Of a stretch of DNA of 64,000 bases, positions 1-8,016 are shown piece after piece. The notes beneath the pieces are model-generated. The model saw only the letters and a list, made by a program, of their open reading frames with translations, did not search any database and was not told the DNA's origin. Location of the stretch: NCBI GenBank assembly GCA_944381405.1, contig CALWLA010000006.1, forward strand, positions 30,144 through 94,143, given 5' to 3'. The stretch comes from an uncultured Lachnospiraceae bacterium. Its GTDB lineage: Bacteria; Bacillota; Clostridia; Lachnospirales; Lachnospiraceae. Each line of letters starts with the position of its first letter. The stretch's first letter is position 1. A program made the position numbers and the translations under genes.

Positions 1-1976
1 TAGGGATGAAACCAATAGGACGGATTAAAGACACGCTCTAGGAATTCTCGTTTATGTGTAACAGTTTTTGAACGCACTTCAGTATGCTTCTCAATTCTTG
101 AATCAATCGAAGCATCAGTTGCACTTTCCGCATTTATATCTATGGAAACCAGCTTACCTTGTACAAACGAGGCGAGGTCAATAGGTAAACCGTCAGCACT
201 AAATTCTTCACTTAATACTGCTAGCCTCTTAATGTATTCATTCAAAATCTGTTGAGCTTTAGATTGAATATCTTCGTTCAGTAGATTATTAACCGACACT
301 TGAAATTCGTTTTGCTTAGTGGTAGCAAGTGCTATGAATTTTTTTATATACTCCACCGCTTCGTCCTCTTCCATTTCACCTGAGCACTGGAAAAAGAAAT
401 CTGTAAGAGATGCTTCAACTTCTGATATTAAGGAATCCACATCGCCAGCAAGTTTACTGGTGATTTCAAGCATAGAAACCTTTTTCTTAAATGCTTCGTT
501 TTCAGATTTACTTGTCAGTTTTTGAGTCAATTTTTCGATTCTAGCTTCTAATTCTTTTTGTTCGTTCTGGCGAGAAGCAATTTCTTTTTTAGTGGTTTCA
601 TAGGCCTCGGCACTATCCAACCCATGTATGAAGGTATTGACAACATTTGTGATTTTTGCAGGTCGGCAGTACTTTGTAACATACATTCTGATGGTTTCTT
701 CTATCCCTCGTATGCCGCTGTGAACCAAAGCTTGTCTAAAAATATCATTATTCTCAATTGCTGTTGCAAGTTCGTCATCTATCTGCAACTGGCAACTACG
801 AACTAGATGGGGATACTTTTCAAGATGAAGCTGCTTCTGATCAATCATTTTTTTTGCGATAGGCTCAATTTTCGCTCTGAGTTTTTCTTTTTCTTCTTCA
901 TCGTGAGTATTTAAGTACCTGCGGATAAGAAGAGCCGGTTCAGCAGCAGCAGGGAAAATATTTGGATTTTCGATACCCATATCTTCCAAATATTTAATCG
1001 TATCTGGAATCGTTTCTTCTGCAATATCATCATCTTCTTCATCATACGCATCAAGTTTGTTGATAACAAACAAAAATCTTTCTCTTGACTGTTTACCTCC
1101 TACGCTCATGCTTTTAGCGATCTTCTTCAAAAAGGCATCTTGGGCATTATCGTGAAGTTTGCCACCATTCATAACATACAAAACCAGCATTTTGGATGAT
1201 TGATCCAGAGCTTTTGCTGTGACCAAACCATGTTTTTTATCACGGGCATTATCTGGACCAGGTGTGTCAATCAGTACTAGCGAAACTTCTTCAGATGTTA
1301 CGAAAGGAATATTTCCTTTAACTTGAACTTCGCTAACATCTGGGTTCTTATTCAGCGCCACCATAGTCTTATAGTCCAGAACAGAGTAATGTTCAATCTC
1401 TGTCTTATTGGAATCAAAGGCTGTAGCTTTGAATGTGTTATCATCGTCGTCTTGTATCTTGGTAATTGTGGCTGTACAAGCTCCCTGCTTTGAAGGCATA
1501 AGTTTCCTGCCCAGCAAAGCATTGATTAAAGTAGACTTTCCTGCGCTCATTGTTGCGACAACATTTACTTCAAGCAACTCATTAAAAGCTAATTCAAAGG
1601 CGTTAGCAACAGCTGGGGACTGTAATTCTTCAAACGGAAGTTTGCGCACTCGCTCAAATAATTTTCGGATGTCTTTTTCTTTATCCCCGAATTCCTTTGC
1701 TGGCATTTTCTTTGCCTTGAAGTGAATATCACTCTTCTCGGCGACCTTAATTGCAGACAGTAAATCTTGATAATCAAGTTCTGTGCCAAAAAAGGTGAGA
1801 TCAAAGTCATCATCATTATATTCTTCAGCAAGAAGTGATGGAACCTGATCCACCCAAAGTTGTAAACGTTGGTTCATAAACTGGGTGAGTTTGCTATTCT
1901 GCTTAGGTTCTTCTCCATTAACGGTTATTTTTGAAATAACTTTATATGGGTTGTACTTGATTACTACGTCCAACAT
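1..1976 (-). CDS. Dynamin-like GTPase, 3' end cut by window edge
   Basis: The frame is open from an ATG at 1974-1976 to the window edge, giving at least 658 codons. Visible features: a P-loop at about residues 141-149 (ATMSAGKST), a G3 motif LIDTPGPDN and a G4 motif NKLD, followed by a long charged, probably helical region. This is the architecture of bacterial dynamin-like proteins, GTPases that assemble on and remodel membranes. It overlaps the upstream GTPase gene by 13 bp and has its own AGGAGG-type ribosome site, so the two are probably translationally coupled. The DNA is much more AT-rich than the rest of the window, suggesting horizontal transfer. The family call is secure; a role in phage defence is inference from the paired-dynamin arrangement. 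Confidence 0.85.
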   Translation of the reverse strand, partial: MLDVVIKYNPYKVISKITVNGEEPKQNSKLTQFMNQRLQLWVDQVPSLLAEEYNDDDFDLTFFGTELDYQDLLSAIKVAEKSDIHFKAKKMPAKEFGDKEKDIRKLFERVRKLPFEELQSPAVANAFELAFNELLEVNVVATMSAGKSTLINALLGRKLMPSKQGACTATITKIQDDDDNTFKATAFDSNKTEIEHYSVLDYKTMVALNKNPDVSEVQVKGNIPFVTSEEVSLVLIDTPGPDNARDKKHGLVTAKALDQSSKMLVLYVMNGGKLHDNAQDAFLKKIAKSMSVGGKQSRERFLFVINKLDAYDEEDDDIAEETIPDTIKYLEDMGIENPNIFPAAAEPALLIRRYLNTHDEEEKEKLRAKIEPIAKKMIDQKQLHLEKYPHLVRSCQLQIDDELATAIENNDIFRQALVHSGIRGIEETIRMYVTKYCRPAKITNVVNTFIHGLDSAEAYETTKKEIASRQNEQKELEARIEKLTQKLTSKSENEAFKKKVSMLEITSKLAGDVDSLISEVEASLTDFFFQCSGEMEEDEAVEYIKKFIALATTKQNEFQVSVNNLLNEDIQSKAQQILNEYIKRLAVLSEEFSADGLPIDLASFVQGKLVSIDINAESATDASIDSRIEKHTEVRSKTVTHKREFLERVFNPSYWFHP

Positions 1977-3349
1977 TCTTTATCCTCCTTGTCTAAATTT
2001 AAAATTAATTTTTCAAAACCGGGAATGCCTGTATTGATAAACGCAGACCATACCTCGTCAGGAGTGTTCTCCAGCCAACCGATGTCATTCCTTATAGATA
2101 GTTTTTCCACTGGTGGATATAATGATCCCAATTTCAGGCCGTCATTAAGAAATAAACCAACATAAGCGGAACATGCTTTTTTATCATTATCAGATAATTC
2201 AGTTCCAAACATCGCTTGTTTTATCAACATACCAGCTTTGGCTGACATGGGACATACGATAGGTTTTTCAAAACCTATGGCAATTAGATGTTCTTCGATG
2301 TTATTAACAATTTCGTCAACTGAATCATCTTCTAAATCACAGGAGTCCATCATATTTACTACGAATATGATACTATTATAATTCACATTTTTTCGAATAA
2401 AAGATAAATGTTCAAAATCACCTTCTGAGCCATAATTTTCGACAGGAATTACATAAACTAAAATATCAGTTGAAGCGCTGGTTAATTCCGTTCTGGTTAT
2501 TTTCCTGTGTTCCAGATTTTGAGAAGAATTTACGCCTGGAGTATCTATCAATGTAATTTTTCGACTGGAAAGAGGAGATATAAAGAAGGTATTTACACAA
2601 CATGGTTCTTTTCGCCCTTTTGTAAATTCTCGAATATCTCCTGCGCCCTGAAACTGTTTCATTTGCTCTCCATAAAAAATATTGCACAAGCTTCCCCGAG
2701 AGGGACTTGTTAAAAATTTTATAATAGTTGATGTGCAAGCCGCCATTTTTGCATAAGATAGTTCTTTTCCAATAATTGCGTTTATCAGAGTGGACTTTCC
2801 CGCACTCATTGTTGCTGTAAAAGTAAGTATTCTATTCAATGAGTTGATAAAGGATCTTATTCTGTTCCATTCTTCAACCATTTCATCCGTAATTAGTTTA
2901 TTGATTGCGAAAGCAGCGTCACCTTTATACATCTGTGAAAGCATGGTATCCATCGTATTGTGATAACGCTTGTTTATAGTAGATTTCAAGTCGTTGCAAA
3001 TTTTCATGCCGATGTTTTCATCTTCTGATGCAATAATTAAAAGACAATCAAATAAAAGTAGATATCTATATGAATAAAGTCTAAACGGTATAAAACGAGT
3101 TTTTGTGATTGCCCTAGAGAGTTTACTTACATTTTCTCCTGGCAAAAATACATTCGACAAATCTGTCGTTCCAAATAAAGCCATGGAAAAAGTCTTCAAT
3201 CTAAATAATGCAAGCTTATCATCGACACAATATTTATCTGTATAATATTTTACTAATGTAATATATTCCTGTTTTAAATTGTCTTTTTCAAGCAACAAAG
3301 GATGCTTTATTTGAGGATAGCAAATTGCATATCCGTCTTGAATATTCAT
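1964..3349 (-). CDS. Second dynamin-like GTPase of a tandem pair
   Basis: 461 residues. A P-loop (ATMSAGKSTL, about residue 180) nearly identical to that of its partner is followed by LIDTPGVNS (G3) and VVNMMD (G4; canonical is NKxD, so nucleotide specificity may be relaxed). The first 160 residues are helical and resemble no domain I can name. A GGAGGG sequence lies 13 bases before the ATG; no better in-frame start is present. Its 3' end overlaps the partner's start. Two different dynamin-like GTPases encoded in tandem are typical of bacterial heterotypic pairs such as LeoA/LeoBC-like proteins, the 'Eleos' defence type. No membrane segments are obvious. Confidence 0.85.
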   Translation of the reverse strand: MNIQDGYAICYPQIKHPLLLEKDNLKQEYITLVKYYTDKYCVDDKLALFRLKTFSMALFGTTDLSNVFLPGENVSKLSRAITKTRFIPFRLYSYRYLLLFDCLLIIASEDENIGMKICNDLKSTINKRYHNTMDTMLSQMYKGDAAFAINKLITDEMVEEWNRIRSFINSLNRILTFTATMSAGKSTLINAIIGKELSYAKMAACTSTIIKFLTSPSRGSLCNIFYGEQMKQFQGAGDIREFTKGRKEPCCVNTFFISPLSSRKITLIDTPGVNSSQNLEHRKITRTELTSASTDILVYVIPVENYGSEGDFEHLSFIRKNVNYNSIIFVVNMMDSCDLEDDSVDEIVNNIEEHLIAIGFEKPIVCPMSAKAGMLIKQAMFGTELSDNDKKACSAYVGLFLNDGLKLGSLYPPVEKLSIRNDIGWLENTPDEVWSAFINTGIPGFEKLILNLDKEDKECWT

Positions 3350-3385
3350 ATCGACACACCCACTCCCTCCTCAAATATCTTTCTA

Positions 3386-3493
3386 TTATGAAAAATTGAT
3401 TTCTTTAATCTGATCTAAATTTGGTGCTAAAAGTTCTTCTTTGTCTGGACATGGTAACGAATCCCCTCTTCCGTATTGGTCTATCAGATTCAT
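3386..3493 (-). pseudogene. Short gene remnant upstream of the GTPase pair
   Basis: A 35-codon minus-strand frame (start MNLIDQYGRGDSL, stop at 3386-3388) that reads as ordinary soluble protein sequence and is open seven codons further upstream before a TAA. No convincing ribosome site precedes the ATG. It is most simply the C-terminal tail of a degraded gene that once preceded the GTPases; a real micro-protein is possible. The rest of the 3350-3654 gap is AT-rich with no other feature I can support. Confidence 0.3.
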
Positions 3494-3654
3494 TAAATAT
3501 TGTCCCAAAAATGTCTTAATTTATGAGGCTATTATACTTTTTCGCCATGTTCTATCTAGCTTTCTCAAATATTGTGAAACACATATTATTTCCAAAAAAG
3601 AGTAATGCCACATCAAATCAAAGCAGTTTCTTCACATATCGAAATTAAATTCTT

Positions 3655-4596
3655 CTATTTGTCATTATCCTGCACATCCCCCTGCCCCTTCATCCACATC
3701 TCCAGGCCCTTGTCTCCGTACACCTCTACCGTCACCCGGTAGCTTCCGTCCGCCTGCTGCTCCGCCTCTGCGGTGGGCAGCCGGTCCAGCACCGCGTTGA
3801 TGTCCGGGCCGGTGTATACAAAGCTCTTCTTCTGCAGCTGGCCGGTGTACATAAAGGGGATACGCTTCCGGAACTCTCCTTCCTCAAAACGGTCCTTGTA
3901 GGGGATGTGGAAGCTGTCCTTCGTCTCCCGGTAGCTCTGGATGCGATCCATGCGGTACACCGTTGGATAGCCCGTGTGCTTTTTATCCGCGTCCCCATAG
4001 TAGGCGATCAGATAAAAATAATATTCCGAGCAAACCAGCCCCACCGGCTTTACCAGGGCTTTTGTCACCTCGCCGTTGGTCTTCCGGTACTCCAGCTCGA
4101 TGATCCGGTGCCGGTGGATGCAGTTTCCCAGATCCCAGATCCGTTCGATGAGCTTTTTCCCATGCCGGGGCTCCACATAATTCCAGACCTCGTTATTTAC
4201 CAGATCCCGTACCACCTTTTTATCGGCCGGAGACAGGCAGGAATTCAGTATTTTCCGGATCACCGCGTTCATCTCCGGCTTGCAGAGGGACCGGTTTTCC
4301 AGGAGGATCTTGATCACGGCATAGACCTCTGCGCTGGACAGCAGCGCCGTCTCTGCCTCCACCAGCCGGTAACCCTTCAGGGCTCTGTCGTACTTAAGCT
4401 CCGTCAGGCTCCCTTCGGATACCCCCTTGTCAGAGTAATAGTCCCGGATCACGTCGATATCCCGCTGAATGGAGCGGGCCGTTACCTCGTATTCCGCCGC
4501 CAGGTCCGCCTTGTTCAGCACCTCCCCGGAAAGCAGCCGGTCGTAGATCTCCAGGATCCGGTTGGCCTTGTCGATGCTTCCTTCTCTGTCCTTCAT
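3655..4596 (-). CDS. WYL-domain transcriptional regulator
   Basis: 313 residues. The start was placed at the ATG at 4594-4596 because AAAGGAG sits seven bases before it; an ATG 14 codons upstream lacks a site. The N-terminus (about 1-65) is a DeoR-like winged helix (NKADLAAEYEVTARSIQRDI); the C-terminal half carries a WYL ligand-sensing domain (EYYFYLIAYY, then VYRMDRIQ) and a WCX-like tail. WYL proteins are DNA-binding regulators that sense nucleotides or DNA ends, and several control phage-defence loci. Its GC-rich composition differs from the neighbouring GTPases, so it is probably resident chromosome. Confidence 0.85.
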   Translation of the reverse strand: MKDREGSIDKANRILEIYDRLLSGEVLNKADLAAEYEVTARSIQRDIDVIRDYYSDKGVSEGSLTELKYDRALKGYRLVEAETALLSSAEVYAVIKILLENRSLCKPEMNAVIRKILNSCLSPADKKVVRDLVNNEVWNYVEPRHGKKLIERIWDLGNCIHRHRIIELEYRKTNGEVTKALVKPVGLVCSEYYFYLIAYYGDADKKHTGYPTVYRMDRIQSYRETKDSFHIPYKDRFEEGEFRKRIPFMYTGQLQKKSFVYTGPDINAVLDRLPTAEAEQQADGSYRVTVEVYGDKGLEMWMKGQGDVQDNDK

Positions 4597-4676
4597 ATGT
4601 GATCTCCTTTTGTTTGTTTTTACGTCCAGTATACACATTTACAAGGACATATCCTGTCTATAGATATTTCGTTATT

Positions 4677-4705
4677 ATTATACGATATATACAACTGCAT
4701 TTCAA
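4677..4705 (-). promoter_or_regulatory. Sigma-A promoter of the WYL gene
   Basis: On the minus strand TTGAAA (4700-4705) is followed after exactly 17 bases by TATAAT (4677-4682), about 80 bases before the WYL start. A near-palindrome AGGACATATCCT lies just downstream in the leader and could be an autoregulatory site. Confidence 0.6.
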
Positions 4706-4759
4706 GAAACATGCTTAATATAATCGTATTTGCATAAACGAATTATATCAGGAGGCGCC

Positions 4760-5098
4760 ATGGAGCGGGACAAGGCAAAATTTGACATTCTGAACAAGAT
4801 TCTGGAGGAGCGCACAAAGCGCGGCTGGAGCGAATACACCCTTGCCCAGAACGCCGGGCTGACCCAGTCCACCATTTCCACCTGGTACCGCAAGGACCTG
4901 CAGCCCTCCGTAGCCTCCATCGAAAAGGTCTGCAATGGTCTGGGCATCACCCTCTCCCAGTTCTTTGCCGACTATACCCCCGAGAGCCCTGTATCCCTGA
5001 ACCAGGAACAGGCGGATCTGCTGTCGCTTTGGAATCAGCTGACCCCCGCGCAGCGAAAAGCCGTCATGGATATGCTCCGCTCCTTTACCAGGGATTAA
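4760..5098 (+). CDS. XRE-family helix-turn-helix regulator
   Basis: 112 residues. The start is the ATG at 4760, four bases after AGGAGGC; an upstream in-frame ATG lacks a ribosome site. Residues about 10-65 form a Cro/CI-type HTH (YTLAQNAGLTQSTISTWYRK, then a conserved ITLSQFFAD). The C-terminal 40 residues (LNQEQADLLSLWNQLTPAQR) are a short helical tail common in small clostridial XRE regulators. Transcribed divergently from the WYL gene. Target unknown. Confidence 0.85.
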   Translation: MERDKAKFDILNKILEERTKRGWSEYTLAQNAGLTQSTISTWYRKDLQPSVASIEKVCNGLGITLSQFFADYTPESPVSLNQEQADLLSLWNQLTPAQRKAVMDMLRSFTRD

Positions 5099-5195
5099 AT
5101 TTGACCGTTCCTTTTCTTATTATACGCAATCTTCACAAAAATTTCATCCATTTTCTGCTTTCTTTGTGAATTTTATCTACTTCTGACAAAAAAGT

Positions 5196-5242
5196 CCCCG
5201 TAAAAAAGGATTGTTACATCTCCTTCTTTACGGGGTTTCTCT
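5196..5242. terminator. Bidirectional terminator
   Basis: Fifteen-base arms (5196-5210 and 5221-5235, one mismatch) form a stem ending in CCCCGT/ACGGGG. A T-rich tract follows on both strands, better on the minus strand (ACTTTTTTG). It ends the XRE gene from one side and the toxin-antitoxin remnant from the other. Confidence 0.75.
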
Positions 5243-5329
5243 TTGCCTTGCATGTTTCAGCGTCTTTCTATCTTCACTCTGCCAATAGAGGTAATCCTCC
5301 CACGCTTCATCAAACCATATCTTTCTCAT
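5228..5329 (-). pseudogene. Truncated YoeB-type toxin
   Basis: The ATG at 5327-5329 overlaps the antitoxin stop (TGATG). The frame reads MRKIWFDEAWEDYLYWQSED and then RKTLK, which is the start of YoeB/Txe mRNA interferases. After about 25 residues similarity stops and the frame closes at 33 codons inside the terminator hairpin. Full-length YoeB is about 85 residues with catalytic residues in the missing part, so this cannot be an active nuclease. A deletion appears to have removed the distal two thirds of the gene up to the terminator. Confidence 0.75.
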
Positions 5330-5592
5330 CAGTCAGCATCATCCTCTATTATCTCGTGCTCAATGCCCTTTCCTGAATCAAGCGCTTTTATACCTCTCCG
5401 AAGATGATCCAGATTGCTTTTACTGTAAAAAGGGTCTGCCGTCACTTCAAAGGGAATCCTGTTTTCTCTGGTCACCGTTTTTGCAAAGATCGTAAAAGCC
5501 GTTGTCAGGCTCATTCCCATATCGGAACATACCTTCTCCATTTGCTTCTTCAGATCTGTATCCATTCTGAAATTGATCATTGTCTGAGCCAT
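5329..5592 (-). CDS. RelB/DinJ-family antitoxin
   Basis: 87 residues starting at the ATG at 5590-5592, eight bases after AGGAGG; an in-frame GTG three codons upstream overlaps the ribosome site and is unlikely. The ribbon-helix-helix N-terminus (INFRMDTDLKKQMEKVCSDM, then GMSLTTAFTIFAKTV) is typical of DinJ/RelB antitoxins, which dimerise on DNA and neutralise a RelE/YoeB-fold toxin through the C-terminal tail. Its toxin partner survives only as a 5' fragment, making this an orphan antitoxin that may still act as a DNA-binding protein or protect against a related toxin elsewhere. Confidence 0.85.
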   Translation of the reverse strand: MAQTMINFRMDTDLKKQMEKVCSDMGMSLTTAFTIFAKTVTRENRIPFEVTADPFYSKSNLDHLRRGIKALDSGKGIEHEIIEDDAD

Positions 5593-5612
5593 CTCTCTCA
5601 CCTCCTATGTTA

Positions 5613-5641
5613 AGGATAACACTTTGTAAAGCATTATTCAA
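5613..5641 (-). promoter_or_regulatory. Antitoxin promoter with operator dyad
   Basis: On the minus strand TTGAAT (5636-5641), 17 bases, TATCCT (5613-5618). The spacer is filled by a dyad at 5617-5636 (TAACACTTTGTAAAGCATTA) with TAA..CTTT and AAAG..TTA arms, as expected for autoregulation by a ribbon-helix-helix antitoxin. Confidence 0.55.
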
Positions 5642-5796
5642 TCATTTTCTTTACATTTTTATATTTCACTCAGACATCCATCAAGACCGTATCCCTGCCA
5701 CGGCACGTCTTCTTTACTGCTGTCAAATCTGATGTTTGATTACGAAAATTTCGGATTACTCGTCTCAACTCGTCCCAAACCCGCAGTTTGAAAACG

Positions 5797-5833
5797 AAAA
5801 AAAAACCGAAACCCTTGTATTTAAAGGTTTCGG
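5797..5833 (-). terminator. Terminator of the tRNA-Arg/tRNA-His unit
   Basis: Arms CCGAAACC (5806-5813) and GGTTTCGG (5826-5833), followed on the minus strand by nine T residues; it lies 15 bases beyond tRNA-His. Confidence 0.8.
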
Positions 5834-5847
5834 CTTCATCTTTTGCG

Positions 5848-5922
5848 GGTGGGTAATGGGACTCGAACCCACGACCTTCAGAGCCACAATCTGACGCGCT
5901 AGCCAACTGTGCTATACCCACC
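5848..5922 (-). tRNA. tRNA-His (GTG)
   Basis: Cloverleaf on the minus strand with anticodon loop TTGTGGC (anticodon GTG) and T-loop TTCGAGT. The acceptor stem includes the extra G(-1) at 5922 pairing with C73, the identity element of tRNA-His. CCA is not encoded. Confidence 0.95.
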
Positions 5923-5966
5923 ATATGATTGATCACGGTCTGCCAAAAGGAAGGTCCGTATATCAA

Positions 5967-6040
<74 letters not shown>

Positions 6041-6088
6041 ACGCTTTGCTTTTTCAAAGCGATGCATCGTTCAAAACAATGCTTAACT

Positions 6089-6117
6089 AGTTTAGTAGAT
6101 TAGGCCTGCTTTGTCAA
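6089..6117 (-). promoter_or_regulatory. Promoter of the tRNA-Arg/tRNA-His unit
   Basis: On the minus strand TTGACA (6112-6117), 17 bases, TAAACT (6089-6094), about 40 bases before tRNA-Arg. Confidence 0.65.
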
Positions 6118-6152
6118 GCACTTTTTGCCCGATATCCTGCTTTTTTCATGGA

Positions 6153-6180
6153 AAAGGGGACCGGCATTCCGGTCCCCTTC
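6153..6180 (-). terminator. Terminator of the hydrogenase operon
   Basis: Perfect 11-bp arms AAGGGGACCGG / CCGGTCCCCTT (6154-6164, 6169-6179) with a four-base loop, followed on the minus strand by TTTTCC; about 55 bases after the hydrogenase stop. Confidence 0.8.
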
Positions 6181-6234
6181 CCTTTCATAGCATCAACGGT
6201 CTGACAGCTGCGCTGTCAATGGTCTGGCTCAGGT

Positions 6235-8016
6235 TTAAACGCCTGAGGGCAGGACATATCCGTTTCTGTCTCTCTTGGGGCTCTTGGGCATCTCCCATGC
6301 GGTGTGATCCGTATGCAGAAGCTGATGTGCCTTGTGGCTGTTGGGCTTCTCATAGAAGTTGTCGTACAGAGCCTTGATATCCGGGTTCTCGTGTGAGTAC
6401 CGGAGCTGAGCCTTGCTGTCCAGGAAGTAGAGGTTCTTACCTCTCTCATAAGCCATCTCGAAGCCGTCGTGGATGGGCTGTCCGCCGCCGCCTACGCAGC
6501 CGCCCGGGCAGGCCATGACTTCTACGAAATCATACTTCTTCTCGCCCCGCTCGATGGCCTCCAGCAGCTTTCTGGTATTGCCGAGGCCGTTGACAACTGC
6601 GATGTGCAGCTTTACACCCTTCAGCTCGAACTCTGCCTCGGTCAGATCCGTCTCCTGAGAGGTGGCCCGGACTACCTTGAATGCATCCGGCGGGCAGTTC
6701 TCGCCCATCAGAGCAAAGTAAGCGGTCCTGAGCGCTGCCTCCATAACGCCGCCGGTTGCACCGAAGATCACGCCGGCGCCGGAGCCGTCGTGGAACAGGC
6801 GGTCAGGCTCAACGTCCTTCAGGGTGCCCGGAAGGATATGGGCGGAACGGATCATGCGATCGAGCTCTCTGGTGGTGATGACGCAGTCCGTATCGTGTCC
6901 TGCATACTCGCCGTAGAACAGCTCCATGTTTCTCTCGCCCTTCTTTGCCACGCAGGGCATCACTGCTACGGAGAAGATATCCTCCGGCTTCTTGCCGATC
7001 TGCTCTGCAAAGTAGGTCTTCATGGTAGCACCGAACATCTGCATCGGGGACTTGGCCGTGGAAAGCTGCGGAACGAGCTCCGGGAACTGGCTCTTGATGA
7101 ACCGGATCCAGCCCGGGCAGCAGGAGGTGAACATGGGACGGTCCTTCAGTTCACCGCTGGTGAAGCGGGCCAGGAACTCGTTTGCCTCCTCCATGATGGT
7201 CAGGTCTGCAGAGAAGGTGGTATCGAATACATAGTCAACGCCCATGCGCTTCAGAGCGTCAAAGATCTTTTCAACGGTAGCCTCTTCCTGGCTCAGGCCA
7301 AGAGACTCGCCCCATGCAGCACGCACGGCGGGAGCTACCTGTACCACTACGGTCTTTGTGGGATCCGCAATGGCTGCCCACAGCTTCTCGGTGTCGTCTC
7401 TCTCTCTCAGAGCGCCTACCGGGCAATGGGTGATACACTGTCCGCAAAGGGAGCAGTCTGCATCGGCGATCTTCCGCATGCCGGATACGTTCACGGTGGA
7501 ACGTGCGCCGGTGCCTTCGAAATCCCAGATGTTCAGGCTCTGCACCTTGTCGCAGATCTGGATACAGCGCATGCACTTGATGCACTTCTGGGAGTTTCTG
7601 ATCAGCGGGAAATCCTGATCCCAGGGCTGCTGCTCAAGGCGCTCGCCGAACTGGGTATCCTGGATGTTCAGGTCGTTTGCCAGTGTCTGAAGGGAGCAGT
7701 TTCCGCTTCTGACACAGGTTGCGCACTTGCAGTCGTGCTGAGAAAGGATCAGCTGCACGGTGCGCCTTCTGTCAAATCTTACCTTCGGGCTGTTGGTATA
7801 GACCACCATGCCTTCCTCTACCACGTTGTTACAGGAGGTGATGAGTCTTTCCTTGCCCTCGACCTCTACAACGCAGACACGGCAGGCTGCGATCTCGTTG
7901 ATCTTCTTTAAGAAGCAGAGATGCGGAATCGGGATTCCGACACTCGCTGCCGCTTCCATGATGGTGGTTCCCTCAGCAACGCTAACCGGTATATTATCAA
8001 TCGTCAGTTTTACCAT
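6235..8016 (-). CDS. [FeFe]-hydrogenase catalytic subunit, group A
   Basis: 593 residues. Order: N-terminal 2Fe-2S ferredoxin domain (Cys 34, 45, 48, 62), His-Cys3 4Fe-4S site (H94, C98, C101, C107), a 2x[4Fe-4S] ferredoxin domain (about 140-205), then the H-cluster domain with L1 TSCCPGW (297-303), L2 MPCVAKK (C355) and L3 MACPGGCVGGGG (501-512). These motifs carry the cysteines that bind the H-cluster and support proton reduction or H2 oxidation. The start overlaps the end of the NAD(P)-binding partner by 7 bp, so the two are co-expressed. With a GltD-type rather than HydB/HydC-type partner, it fits the glutamate-synthase-linked class (HydDB group A2); that assignment is inference. The HydEFG maturases are not in the window. 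Confidence 0.95.
   Translation of the reverse strand: MVKLTIDNIPVSVAEGTTIMEAAASVGIPIPHLCFLKKINEIAACRVCVVEVEGKERLITSCNNVVEEGMVVYTNSPKVRFDRRRTVQLILSQHDCKCATCVRSGNCSLQTLANDLNIQDTQFGERLEQQPWDQDFPLIRNSQKCIKCMRCIQICDKVQSLNIWDFEGTGARSTVNVSGMRKIADADCSLCGQCITHCPVGALRERDDTEKLWAAIADPTKTVVVQVAPAVRAAWGESLGLSQEEATVEKIFDALKRMGVDYVFDTTFSADLTIMEEANEFLARFTSGELKDRPMFTSCCPGWIRFIKSQFPELVPQLSTAKSPMQMFGATMKTYFAEQIGKKPEDIFSVAVMPCVAKKGERNMELFYGEYAGHDTDCVITTRELDRMIRSAHILPGTLKDVEPDRLFHDGSGAGVIFGATGGVMEAALRTAYFALMGENCPPDAFKVVRATSQETDLTEAEFELKGVKLHIAVVNGLGNTRKLLEAIERGEKKYDFVEVMACPGGCVGGGGQPIHDGFEMAYERGKNLYFLDSKAQLRYSHENPDIKALYDNFYEKPNSHKAHQLLHTDHTAWEMPKSPKRDRNGYVLPSGV

Noticed and set aside
5670..5966. 98-residue minus-strand open frame
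   Set aside because: It lies over tRNA-His and its terminator and encodes tRNA-derived sequence.
6469..7911. 480-codon plus-strand open frame opposite the hydrogenase gene
   Set aside because: Antisense shadow produced by GC-rich codon bias; the opposite strand encodes a clear [FeFe]-hydrogenase. The same applies to other long antisense frames such as 11803-12954, 13060-14634, 15025-17259, 38869-40269, 42237-43703 and 48095-49270.
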